DNA of 64,000 bases from Bacteroidota bacterium (GCA_023412765.1 JAEZBX010000349.1:1-64000); one strand, 5' to 3'. Counted from the stretch's first letter, positions 43,196 to 51,840 are shown. Translations and numbers: made by a program. Notes: generated by a model not told the origin, from the letters alone.

Positions 43196-44062
43196 CTAAA
43201 TGAAGTTGGTCAATTCCAACGCAGTTGAGAAAGTTTGAACATTGACGACCTTGGAACCGTTAAATTTCTGCACCTGATAGCCTGAAGCCAGGATTTTTGT
43301 GTTTCCGAAATCGTTTGTAAGCTGTTCCAGGTACTTTTCTATAGAAATTTGGGGCTTTGAGGTTATTGTGGTTAGCATATACTCAGGTTGATGCACTTTA
43401 TACACACTGACCAAGTCTTCATGTGGTACATTTTGCCCAAGATAATAGGTTCTGTAACCCGCTTTACGAATCAAAAAATGATAGAATAAAAGACCCAATT
43501 CGTGCAGTTCTCCTTCGGGCAAAAAGACCACAATCTTCTTCGCCGTTTTCGGTGGAATAGGCAATCCGTCAATAGCAACAATAATTTTCTGGCGGATAAG
43601 GTTCGAAATAAAGTGTTCGTGCGCCGGTGTGATATTTTGTGTCTGCCAAAGAATGCCGATTTTCTCAAGGAAAGGGTAAATTATTTCGGTGACCGTTTGC
43701 TCAAATCCGAAGCGGAGGATCAGATTGTTCAATATCTTCTCAAATAACTCCTCTTCCATGTCGATCATGGCGACCACCATTTGATCGATATGCACCCCCT
43801 TGTCGTTTTGAAGTTCGCTGATCTCCAGAACTTTCTTGTTCATGTCCTCCAATGACATGTCTGCTATCTTGGAGATCTTTATCCCGTACGTGTTGAGCAA
43901 CGATACGTTGATAATTTTCTTCAGGTCCTTGTCTGAGTAATAACGGATATTTGTTGCTGTTCTTGAGGGCTCAATTATTCTGTGACGCTTCTCCCAAATT
44001 CGAATAGTATGCGCCTTGATCCCTGAAAGTTGTTCAAGTTCCTTAATTGAATACTGCCCCAT
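43196..44062 (-). CDS. MerR-family regulator with cobalamin-binding domain (CarH/LitR-like)
   Basis: 288 residues. The MerR HTH is at 1-70 (YSIKELEQLSGIKAHTIRIWEKRH), followed by a helical B12-binding cap and a Rossmann B12-binding domain. The cap has Trp139-x9-Glu149-His150, the Wx9EH motif described for CarH photoreceptors, where it caps adenosylcobalamin. The DxHxxG lower-ligand motif reads ELHELG (Glu185, His187), with the His kept. CarH-type proteins repress carotenoid genes in the dark and release DNA when light breaks the cobalt-carbon bond. The neighbours (sigma factor, crtI-like remnant, idi, photolyase) fit that role. Divergent from the helicase, with 79 nt between starts. Confidence 0.9.
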   Translation of the reverse strand: MGQYSIKELEQLSGIKAHTIRIWEKRHRIIEPSRTATNIRYYSDKDLKKIINVSLLNTYGIKISKIADMSLEDMNKKVLEISELQNDKGVHIDQMVVAMIDMEEELFEKILNNLILRFGFEQTVTEIIYPFLEKIGILWQTQNITPAHEHFISNLIRQKIIVAIDGLPIPPKTAKKIVVFLPEGELHELGLLFYHFLIRKAGYRTYYLGQNVPHEDLVSVYKVHQPEYMLTTITSKPQISIEKYLEQLTNDFGNTKILASGYQVQKFNGSKVVNVQTFSTALELTNFI

Positions 44063-44141
44063 CTTTCAGCCTTTAAACTTTTTAACAGGAGGGTCTGTAA
44101 ATTGTTTTTTTACCCAAAGGGAAACGATAAATTCGGAGTTG

Positions 44142-46592
44142 ATGGCCGATGATCCCACAAAGATAGGAAAAGATTGGTTTGCTGCCAGGGGATGGGATCC
44201 ATTTGAGTTTCAACTCGAAGCCTGGGACGCCTATCTGGGTGGTTGGAGCGGACTTGTGAATGCACCCACCGGTAGTGGAAAAACCTATTCCCTGATGCTG
44301 CCCGTTATCCTCGAATTCATCAGGAACAATCCCAATTATAAATCAAAAAAGAACAACGGAATTCAGGCAATTTGGATCACACCAATTCGAGCGCTGTCAA
44401 AAGAAATTGAACTGTCCGCGCGCCGTGTGATCGAAGGCTTAAACATCGGATGGAAAGTTGGTATCCGATCAGGTGATACTTCGGTAGCGCAACGCGCAAA
44501 GCAAAAATTGAAGCCACCGGAACTGCTGATTACAACGCCAGAAAGTTTACATCTTCTGCTGGCCCAAAAAGGCTACGCCGAATTTTTCTCCACGCTCAAA
44601 GTTGTAATAGCGGATGAATGGCACGAGCTAATGGGTTCAAAGCGCGGTGTTCAGGTAGAACTCGCTTTATCGCGATTAAAGTCAATCGTGCCTGGTTTAA
44701 AGATCTGGGGGATATCGGCAACCATCGGTAACATGGATCAGGCGATCGAAGCTTTACTGGGCAACTATTATCATGAAAAGAAATTCAAATTGATTCGGGC
44801 CGAGATCGAGAAAAAAGTTGAAGTCATTTCAATCCTTCCCGAAACACTTGAGAAGATGCCCTGGTCGGGACATCTCGGAATTCATCTTCTGCATCGCGTG
44901 GTTGAGATCGTTAAAGCAAGTACAACAACGTTAATATTCACGAATACGCGTTCCTTTGCTGAGATCTGGTATCAAAAGCTTCTTGACCGCGCGCCGGAAT
45001 TGTCAGGATTGATCGCTATGCACCATGGTTCGATTAGCCAGGAGTTAAGAAACTGGGTAGAGGATCAGTTGCATGAAGGAAAATTAAAAGCTGTTGTATG
45101 TACTTCAAGTCTTGATCTTGGTGTAGACTTCCGACCGGTAGAAACAGTTATACAAGTTGGAAGTCCAAAAGGTGTTGCGCGATTTTTACAACGGGCGGGC
45201 CGGAGCGGGCACCAGCCTGGAGCTACCAGCAGAATTTATTTTGTGCCTACACATTCTTTGGAGTTGATGGAGGCTGCTGCACTTCGCGAGGCCATCCGTC
45301 AGAAAATCGTTGAAGACCGGCTGCCTTACATAAGATCCTTCGATGTGCTTATCCAATATCTTATGACTCTCGCGGTCTCGGATGGATTTAAGCAGGAAGA
45401 AATTCTGCCAGAGATCAGAAACACATTCAGTTTTTCGAGCATCAGCGATGAGGAGTGGTATTGGCTGCTCAACTTCATGACTACTGGCGGCGATTCGCTC
45501 CAGGCATACGATGAATACCGGAAAGTTATCATCGATCGTGGTGTTTACAAAGTTGAAAATCGCGCGATAGCTATGCGCCACCGCTTGTCGATCGGTACCA
45601 TTGTAGGAGATAGTTCTTTGTTCATCAGGTTTGTGTCAGGAAAGTACTTGGGGACAATTGAAGAGTCTTTCATATCGAGACTTTCACCGGGAGATGTTTT
45701 TTGGTTCGCTGGTAAAAATCTTGAGCTCGTACGCATCAAGGAAATGGAAGTGCATGTAAGAAAGTCAAACCGGAAATCAGGTGCTGTTCCATCGTGGCAA
45801 GGTGGACGAATGCCGCTCTCGTCGCAGATGAGTGCAATGATTCGCTATAAGCTAGCTGAACTGGTAGAGGGTAATGAATTTGATGAAGAAATGAAATTTC
45901 TGAAGCCTTTATTTGAGCTGCAAAAGTATCGATCGCACCTTCCCGGGAAACATGAATTTCTTATCGAATATTTTCAAAGCAGTGAAGGCTACCATGTGAC
46001 GATGTATCCTTTTGAAGGACGTTTTGTCCATGAAGGAATGGCTGCGTTGGTAGCGTATCGAATTGCACAGATTCAGCCCATAACCTTCTCGTTGGCGATG
46101 AATGATTACGGGTTCGAATTGTTGTCCGACCAGCCGATCCCCATCGAGGAGGCTATTGAAACGGATATGCTGGGGCTTGATAATCTCTTGAAGGACATTC
46201 AGGCAAGCATCAATTCAACCGAGATGGCGAGAAGAAAATTTCGCGACATTGCGGCAATCTCAGGATTAGTTTTCAAAGGGTATCCTGGTAAGCCGGTAAA
46301 AGATCGTCACCTTCAATCGTCGTCACAATTATTTTTTAATGTGTTTCATGACTATGAAGCTCATAATTTATTGTTAAGGCAATCCTTTGAAGAAGTAATG
46401 GATTTTCAGTTGGAAGAAGTCCGTTTAAGAAAGGCACTAAAGCGAATTGCATCTCAAAAAATAATTCTTACTACACCAGATAAGCCAACACCTTTTGGTT
46501 TTCCCATTATGGTTGACGGTATGCGGGAGAAGCTGACTTCTGAAAAGCTCGAAGATCGAATTAAGCGAATGGCGCTACAATACGCTGAGTGA
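44142..46592 (+). CDS. Ligase-associated DEXH-box helicase (Lhr-like)
   Basis: 816 residues from ATG at 44142. The frame stays open further upstream, but that part would overlap the regulator gene and lacks family similarity. Walker A APTGSGKT (41-48), DEWH box (158-161), SATIG motif III, and QRAGRSGHQPG motif VI. The long C-terminal part is the Lhr-type winged-helix/core. Family members (TIGR04121) are part of a DNA repair set with an ATP-dependent ligase, an exonuclease and the phosphoesterase PdeM. Only pdeM is found here, 3.5 kb downstream. The stop codon lies inside the first unit of the 78-bp repeat array. Confidence 0.93.
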   Translation: MADDPTKIGKDWFAARGWDPFEFQLEAWDAYLGGWSGLVNAPTGSGKTYSLMLPVILEFIRNNPNYKSKKNNGIQAIWITPIRALSKEIELSARRVIEGLNIGWKVGIRSGDTSVAQRAKQKLKPPELLITTPESLHLLLAQKGYAEFFSTLKVVIADEWHELMGSKRGVQVELALSRLKSIVPGLKIWGISATIGNMDQAIEALLGNYYHEKKFKLIRAEIEKKVEVISILPETLEKMPWSGHLGIHLLHRVVEIVKASTTTLIFTNTRSFAEIWYQKLLDRAPELSGLIAMHHGSISQELRNWVEDQLHEGKLKAVVCTSSLDLGVDFRPVETVIQVGSPKGVARFLQRAGRSGHQPGATSRIYFVPTHSLELMEAAALREAIRQKIVEDRLPYIRSFDVLIQYLMTLAVSDGFKQEEILPEIRNTFSFSSISDEEWYWLLNFMTTGGDSLQAYDEYRKVIIDRGVYKVENRAIAMRHRLSIGTIVGDSSLFIRFVSGKYLGTIEESFISRLSPGDVFWFAGKNLELVRIKEMEVHVRKSNRKSGAVPSWQGGRMPLSSQMSAMIRYKLAELVEGNEFDEEMKFLKPLFELQKYRSHLPGKHEFLIEYFQSSEGYHVTMYPFEGRFVHEGMAALVAYRIAQIQPITFSLAMNDYGFELLSDQPIPIEEAIETDMLGLDNLLKDIQASINSTEMARRKFRDIAAISGLVFKGYPGKPVKDRHLQSSSQLFFNVFHDYEAHNLLLRQSFEEVMDFQLEEVRLRKALKRIASQKIILTTPDKPTPFGFPIMVDGMREKLTSEKLEDRIKRMALQYAE

Positions 46593-47238
46593 TCGGTAGA
46601 CGGTGGCGGGTGCAGCGGCCGCACAATTTAGTTAAGCCAAGGGACTCAACGTGTACACTACATTTGATCGAGGTGATCGGTGTCGGGCTCGACGTTTTCG
46701 ATTTTTTTATCAAGAGTTGAGCACTCGACTATTGCATTTGTCAAGGAGAAGGTAATCGGTAAACGGTGTCGGACGCAACGAGCTGCATAATTTAGTTAAA
46801 TCAGGAGGCTCAACGTGTGCGCTACATTTGATCGAGGTAATCGGTGTCGGGCTCGGCGTTTATCGATTTTTTTTAACAGTTAAGCACTTGACTATTGGAT
46901 GTAGCTAAATCGAGGTAATCGGTGCCTGACTCAACACCTGATCATTTAAACTAAATCGTAGAACTCAACTCACTCACTTCGTTTGATCAAGGTGATCGGT
47001 GTCGGACTCAACGCGCTGTGTGATTTACTTAAATACAGAAACTCCACGTATGCACTTTGTTTGATCAAGGTAATCGGTGTCTGGCTTATCTTTCAATTTT
47101 TTTATTAAAAAGTTGAGCCCTTGAATATCGCATGCGTTATAAGCGCGGTGATCGGTAATCGGTGTCTGGCTTGGCGGTTCGAGTTAATTATAACTGAAAG
47201 TACTTTTCTATCGCCCCTACCAGAGGAAGGTTATCGGT
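46592..47238 (+). repeat. Left array of ~78-bp units (nine units)
   Basis: The core ATCGGT recurs at 46592, 46676, 46755, 46840, 46918, 46995, 47073, 47151 and 47233, spacings 75-85 nt and mostly 77-79. Whole units are similar, not just the core. Type 1 units carry TTTAGTTAAATCAGG followed by CTCAACGTGT and CATTTGATCGAGG. Type 2 units carry a TCGATTTTTT run followed by GTTGAGCACTCGACTATTG. The first four units alternate between types. Units become more degenerate towards the gene inside. The 193 nt from 47239 to the gene hold no further clear unit, apart from a TAACTTTA near 47392 that might be a -7 element. Confidence 0.9.
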
Positions 47239-47431
47239 TCGCGCGATCGGGGTGTCTACTTCTCTTTGGACTGCATAAGACGGCTGACAGGTGAGCAACG
47301 AATACAATTGCAGTCGAGAATAAAGAGCAACCACCCGGAATTCTTAGAAAAACCGGACAGTTTCTGATGCATCAATTGTTGATGTGATTAGTAACTTTAG
47401 ATCGTCCGTTGTGCGTAATTAAGATTCGAAA

Positions 47432-47827
47432 ATGAACCACGTTCAGAGTTTCAGAGACCTTGAAGTATATAGGCTGTCCCGGAAATTGTCGAAGGAAATC
47501 TTTGAAGCCTCAAAGATGTTTCCAAGGGGAGAAATGTTTTCTCTAACAGACCAAATAAGACGAGCCTCCCGGTCGGTTGGAGCCCAAATCGCAGAGGCTT
47601 GGGCCAAGCGAAAGTATCGAAAGCATTTTATCAGCAAGCTTACCGATGCCGACGGAGAGCAATTAGAAACGCAACATTGGATCGAAATTGCTCGTGATTC
47701 TTCTTACATACCAGACGAGTTGGCGGTTCGTCTATTGCAACAATATGCTTCCATTGGAAAAATGTTAAATTCTATGATAATAAAAGCCGGATCCTTCTGC
47801 GATAATTACAATCAAAGACTTCTGTAA
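47432..47827 (+). CDS. Four-helix bundle protein (S23/IVS family)
   Basis: 131 residues, no Cys-rich or membrane segment, predicted all-helical. Family features: FRDLEVYRLSRKLSKEIFE, FSLTDQIRRASRSVGAQIAE, AWAKRKYRKHFISKLTDADG, EQLETQHWIEIA. This is TIGR02436, the family first seen as the protein encoded in intervening sequences of 23S rRNA and related to Avd of diversity-generating retroelements. Function is unknown; such proteins form pentameric bundles and may bind nucleic acid. Here it is not in an rRNA gene. It is the only gene between two oppositely oriented repeat arrays. It ends 44 nt before the right array. Confidence 0.92.
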   Translation: MNHVQSFRDLEVYRLSRKLSKEIFEASKMFPRGEMFSLTDQIRRASRSVGAQIAEAWAKRKYRKHFISKLTDADGEQLETQHWIEIARDSSYIPDELAVRLLQQYASIGKMLNSMIIKAGSFCDNYNQRLL

Positions 47828-47871
47828 TAAGTCAATCCTTCGAGTAATATCATTGCCCGACGAGCCGGGCC

Positions 47872-48282
47872 ACCGAATACCTCGATCAAATGTATTGTAC
47901 GCGTTGAGTCCCTTAGTTTAACTAAATTATGCGGACCGTTGCGTCCGCCACCGATCACCGATCACCGATCACCTTTTTCTTGTACCTGCGATAGACAAGT
48001 ACTTCGGTTATGTTTAAATCGCACCACACGTCGAGCCCGCCACCGATTACCCCGATCAAATGAAGTGTACACGTTGAGTCTCCTGATTTAATTAAATCAT
48101 GCGCCCGGCCGCGTCCGCCACCGATTACCTCGCTTTAAATAAATCCAATAGTCGAGTGCTCAACTCTTAACAGAAAATCGATAGCGTCAAGCCCGCCACC
48201 GATCACCTCGATCAGACGAACGCGCGAGTTGAGTGCGCTTTAATTGAATTGGTTAGTACGCGACCTCAAGACCGACACCGTC
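47872..48282 (-). repeat. Right array of ~78-bp units, inverted relative to the left array
   Basis: ACCGAT, the complement of the left-array core, recurs at 47872 (ACCGAA), 47950/47957/47964 (a 7-bp triplet), 48042, 48120, 48198 and about 48277: a period of 78 nt. Units are reverse complements of left-array units. 47880-47929 matches 46624-46673 at about 45 of 50 positions, and 48146-48167 is an exact 22-bp complement of 46713-46734. Types 1 and 2 alternate here too. The array runs up to the stop codon of the phosphate transporter gene. Confidence 0.9.
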
Positions 48283-49693
48283 AAAAAATAGCTCTGAACA
48301 ACAAGAACAACGCTCCCGCCATCACCATTACAACGGGGAGGGTAAGGAACCATGCGATCAGGATATTTCTTACGGTATCGGGTTGCAGGTTCTTGACACC
48401 TTTGCTGGCAACCATACTTCCAGCAATACCCGAAGATAAGACATGGGTAGTGCTAACGGGTAATCCATAAAATGACGAGAGGCCAATTGTACTTGCGGCT
48501 ACGATTTCAGCACTAGCGCCCTGCGCATAAGTAAGGTGTTCCTTACCGATCTTTTCTCCAATTGTCTTCACTATGCGCTTCCAGCCGATCATCGTTCCTA
48601 ATCCCAGCGACAGGGATATCATTAGAATCACCCATCTTGGTGAGTAATCAGTAACCTTCCTTACATTTTTCAATTCATTGCTCAAAGTTTTTTTCTCGCC
48701 CGCACTCAGTTTCACCTCGTCATTCTTTGCTATATCGTTAAGGTTACGATCCATTACCATGACATCTTTTCGAACCAGGAAACGCTCTTGTTTTGGAATG
48801 CTTTCAATTTGAGGCAGCGTCTTGAATCTTTGCTGGAGACGCTCATTCATCGCAATAGCTTCTGACAGCTTGGTCCGGTCACCAGCCGACAACAGGGAAG
48901 GGTCTATCGTGGCGGCTATGCGCCCAACGCTTGAAAGTGGACTTGAAAGTTGAGCCGGATTGAAACTATTATCCAACGCGAAATAAGCCGGCACAATACC
49001 AATTAAAATCAGCATTACAAGACCTACACCTTTTTGCCCATCGTTAGATCCATGAAAGAAACTCACCAATGTGCAGGTAAGGATCAGGATTCCACGAATC
49101 CATGTTGGTGGTGCCTTATCTTTTTTCGGTTCTTTAAACAGACTGTCGCCGTAGCTCGTTTTTTTCGTCAATGTTCTCAGGATGTACATGAGGATGATCG
49201 TCACGGAAAATCCAAAAAGCGGCGAAACCAACAAGGAAAGACCTATGTCACTGGCTTTTGACCAATTAACTGCTTCGCTGGTGGCTTCTGGCAGAAGAGA
49301 ATATGCCAGGCCAACTCCAAGGATCGATCCGATCAGGGTGTGAGAGCTCGAACACGGTATACCAAGATACCAGGTCAGGAGGTTCCAGAATATTGCCGTG
49401 ATCAAAAGGGCAGCTACCATGGCTATGCTATGTGCAATATCCTGGTCCACCAGCGTTTCTACAGGAAGGAGATTTATGATTCCTACCGCTACCGCTATAC
49501 CGCCGGCAAATACACCCAGAAAATTCCAAATGCCTGACCAGATAACTGCTACCCAGGGCTTTAGCGAATGCGTATAAATGACGGTTGCAACAGCATTTGC
49601 CGTGTCGTGAAATCCATTTACAAATTCAAAAGAGCAGGCGGCAATAAGACAAAAAACGAGGAGTGCCGAATGAGCAAAGTCCAGATCGAACAT
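48281..49693 (-). CDS. pit: PiT-family inorganic phosphate transporter
   Basis: 470 residues, ten or more helices in two inverted halves. Signature motifs are NGFHDTANAVATVIYT in the first half, GIPCSSSHTLIGSILG, and FFHGSNDGQKGVGL with GLPVSTTHVLSSGIAGS in the second. A hydrophilic loop of about 130 residues (about 245-375, Lys/Asp/Gln rich) separates the halves. It takes up metal-phosphate complexes with a proton or sodium ion. No DUF47/PhoU-like partner is adjacent. The stop codon abuts the last unit of the right repeat array. It stands between the helicase and pdeM, which are usually neighbours. Confidence 0.93.
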   Translation of the reverse strand: MFDLDFAHSALLVFCLIAACSFEFVNGFHDTANAVATVIYTHSLKPWVAVIWSGIWNFLGVFAGGIAVAVGIINLLPVETLVDQDIAHSIAMVAALLITAIFWNLLTWYLGIPCSSSHTLIGSILGVGLAYSLLPEATSEAVNWSKASDIGLSLLVSPLFGFSVTIILMYILRTLTKKTSYGDSLFKEPKKDKAPPTWIRGILILTCTLVSFFHGSNDGQKGVGLVMLILIGIVPAYFALDNSFNPAQLSSPLSSVGRIAATIDPSLLSAGDRTKLSEAIAMNERLQQRFKTLPQIESIPKQERFLVRKDVMVMDRNLNDIAKNDEVKLSAGEKKTLSNELKNVRKVTDYSPRWVILMISLSLGLGTMIGWKRIVKTIGEKIGKEHLTYAQGASAEIVAASTIGLSSFYGLPVSTTHVLSSGIAGSMVASKGVKNLQPDTVRNILIAWFLTLPVVMVMAGALFLLFRAIF

Positions 49694-49874
49694 AAATCTT
49701 TATTCGGTGTGCAATCTAGCCCGAAAACCCGTTCCCCATGTTATCAGAATATTAACTTTTTTAACAAATCTGCATCGTCAAAAAGGTATTCGTTTGACAT
49801 TCAATTAATTGATTGAAGTCATTATTATTGCATGCTCGAAAGATACGAAGTGTTTTTTGGTAAGACAGAAAGAG

Positions 49875-50035
49875 TTTTGCCACAGAAGTAACAAGTCAGG
49901 AAGAATCACCAGGAGTTTTGAAATGAATAAAAATTTGCCACAAAGTCACGAAGACACGAAGGATCACGAAGAACTTATTGCAAAGGGCACATGGAAAAAA
50001 GCTTAATGCTACTTTGTGGCCTGGTGGCTTAGTGG
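49875..50035. repeat. GCCACAAAG / CACGAAGG repeat region
   Basis: The 353-nt gap 49694-50046 has no gene. Within it CACGAAGACACGAAGG is a short tandem run (near 49948-49964). GCCACAAAGT (49937-49946) is matched by its exact complement ACTTTGTGGC (50011-50020), followed by GGTGGCTTAGTGGC. This composition recurs between genes in Bacteroidota as I recall it. The left part, up to 49874, should hold the phosphate transporter promoter, but no consensus match was found. Confidence 0.7.
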
Positions 50036-50046
50036 CGTTGTAAATC

Positions 50047-50700
50047 ATGGAAATGATCAAAACAATTAATGTAGCGGATGAGAGCCTGGAGTTGTGGCCA
50101 CAAAAGGCTGTGCGGTGGAAGAAAAACAACGTGCTGTTTATTGCTGACCTCCATCTTGGAAAGATCAACCACTTTCGCAGGTCAGGAATTGCTGTTCCCG
50201 CGAAAGCGAATGAACGAAACCTGGAGATGCTCATCGACCTTCTTTATCTAACAAAACCGGAACGCGTTATCTGTCTGGGAGATTTGTTTCACAGCCACTA
50301 CAATCCCGAGTGGGAGGTGTTTGGAGAGGTAGTTAAGCATTTCCAAAATATTTCCTTTGAGCTGGTGCTTGGAAACCACGACATCATGAGTCGAATTCAG
50401 TATAGCCGAAAAGGAATTCTTCTTCACGAAATACTGAGGATCGACCCGTTCATTTTCACACATCATCCCATGACGGAAATCGAGGCTCAGTGTTATAATA
50501 TCGCCGGACACATACATCCTGGCGTAAACCTCCGGGGAAAAGGGAAGCAATCCATTACATTGCCTTGCTTTTACTTTGGCGAATGCGCTGGCCTGTTGCC
50601 TGCCTTCGGAATGTTCACAGGCCTTGCCAGAATTTTGCCAAAAAAGGCTGATAAAATTTTTGTTATTGTCGAAGACAAGGTTGTTGAAGTGAACAATTGA
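50047..50700 (+). CDS. pdeM: Ligase-associated DNA damage response endonuclease PdeM
   Basis: 217 residues, calcineurin-like metallophosphoesterase. Metal-binding motifs in order: DLHLGK, GDLFHSH, GNHD, HHP and GHIHPG. The FRRSGIAVP segment after the first motif and the C-terminal YFGECAGLLPAFG are marks of PdeM (TIGR04123). It is thought to act with the Lhr-like helicase and an ATP-dependent ligase in DNA repair. It is encoded on the same strand as the helicase but displaced by the repeat element and the phosphate transporter. Three nt separate it from the next gene. Confidence 0.92.
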   Translation: MEMIKTINVADESLELWPQKAVRWKKNNVLFIADLHLGKINHFRRSGIAVPAKANERNLEMLIDLLYLTKPERVICLGDLFHSHYNPEWEVFGEVVKHFQNISFELVLGNHDIMSRIQYSRKGILLHEILRIDPFIFTHHPMTEIEAQCYNIAGHIHPGVNLRGKGKQSITLPCFYFGECAGLLPAFGMFTGLARILPKKADKIFVIVEDKVVEVNN

Positions 50701-50703
50701 TGT

Positions 50704-51840
50704 ATGAAGTTACAATTACTAATTTTTTGCTGCATCGTTAGTAGTTTATCTTTCGGACAGGACACCACGCGGTTGTCGCTGCTTTTTGCCGGAGATATCA
50801 TGGGCCACGATTCCCAGATCGCGTCAGCATATAACGCGACAAAAAAAAAATATGATTATAGCTCCTGCTTCCAGTTCCTAAGACCGTATGTAGACTCCGT
50901 TGACTTAGCTATTGCAAACCTCGAGGTAACATTGGCGGGACCTCCATACAAGGGATATCCTCAATTCAGCTCGCCTGATGCACTTGCTGTCACGTTGAAA
51001 GATGTCGGATTTGATGTTCTGGTCACGGCGAATAACCATTCCGTTGACAGGGGACGAAAGGGTATCGAACGCACTATTAAGGTATTGGATAGCCTGCAAA
51101 TTTCGCACACGGGAACATTCAAGGATTCAATTGCAAAAGAAGAACAAACTCCGTTGATGGTTGAAAAGAACGGTTTCCGGCTCGCCATTCTGAATTATAC
51201 GTATGGCACCAACGGCATACCTGTGCCAAAACCTAATGTAGTCAACCACCTTGATACTGCTATTATGCGACGGGATCTCGAAAAGGCAAAAAGCTCAAAT
51301 CCTGACGTGGTAATTGTTTTCACTCACTGGGGTGAAGAATACCAAAGTTTGCCATCGAAAAATCAAAAAGATCTGGCAGAATTTTGCTTGAAGCATGGAG
51401 CCATGCTGGTCATCGGCGCGCATCCTCATGTGTTGCAGCCGATGGAATGGAGAAAGGAGAAAAATCAATTCGTAGCCTATTCCCTGGGAAATTTTGTCTC
51501 CGGCCAACGGAAGCGCTATACCGATGGTGGCGCAATGGTATATCTTGAGCTGGAAAAAATTGCTTATGCGGCCGACACTGCAGAGGTGACGATTGACAGC
51601 GCAGGATATTATTTAGCGTGGGTTTACAGAACAGTGGATTCTCACAAAGATTACTACCTATTACCTGTGAATGATAATCAAGGCCATGTCAACTTTATTA
51701 AGGACGGAGAATCTAAGGCAGCGCGCAAGATATTTCTGGAAGACTCAAAGCTACTGTTTCAAAAATACAATAAAGATATGACTGAAATGAAGCGGATGCC
51801 TTCCCGATTCAGCGGTATTTCTGTCGAGGTTGATCCGTAG
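50704..51840 (+). CDS. CapA/PGA-synthesis-type phosphoesterase
   Basis: 378 residues with a signal peptide (about 1-19, FCCIVSSLSFGQ). Body is the CapA family: FAGDIMGH, IANLEV, TANNHSVDRG, THWGEEYQ, GAHPHVLQP and YSLGNFVSG, the set of metal-binding motifs of these metallophosphatase-like proteins. Homologues take part in poly-gamma-glutamate or capsule formation, but many Bacteroidota copies are uncharacterised. It follows pdeM after 3 nt, so may be co-transcribed. The last 32 nt overlap the convergent EamA gene. Confidence 0.9.
   Translation: MKLQLLIFCCIVSSLSFGQDTTRLSLLFAGDIMGHDSQIASAYNATKKKYDYSSCFQFLRPYVDSVDLAIANLEVTLAGPPYKGYPQFSSPDALAVTLKDVGFDVLVTANNHSVDRGRKGIERTIKVLDSLQISHTGTFKDSIAKEEQTPLMVEKNGFRLAILNYTYGTNGIPVPKPNVVNHLDTAIMRRDLEKAKSSNPDVVIVFTHWGEEYQSLPSKNQKDLAEFCLKHGAMLVIGAHPHVLQPMEWRKEKNQFVAYSLGNFVSGQRKRYTDGGAMVYLELEKIAYAADTAEVTIDSAGYYLAWVYRTVDSHKDYYLLPVNDNQGHVNFIKDGESKAARKIFLEDSKLLFQKYNKDMTEMKRMPSRFSGISVEVDP

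Noticed and set aside
44016..44141. N-terminal extension of the helicase reading MIPESCSS
   Set aside because: It overlaps the divergent regulator gene's coding sequence and has no helicase similarity. The ATG at 44142 gives the normal family start and length.
46592..48282. CRISPR-like array, because of the regular 78-nt period
   Set aside because: There is no short constant repeat with unique spacers. Similarity extends over whole units, the two arms are inverted, and no cas genes are near.
46592..48282. Diversity-generating retroelement, because the S23 family is related to Avd
   Set aside because: No reverse transcriptase gene and no template/variable repeat pair with A-biased differences was seen within the window.
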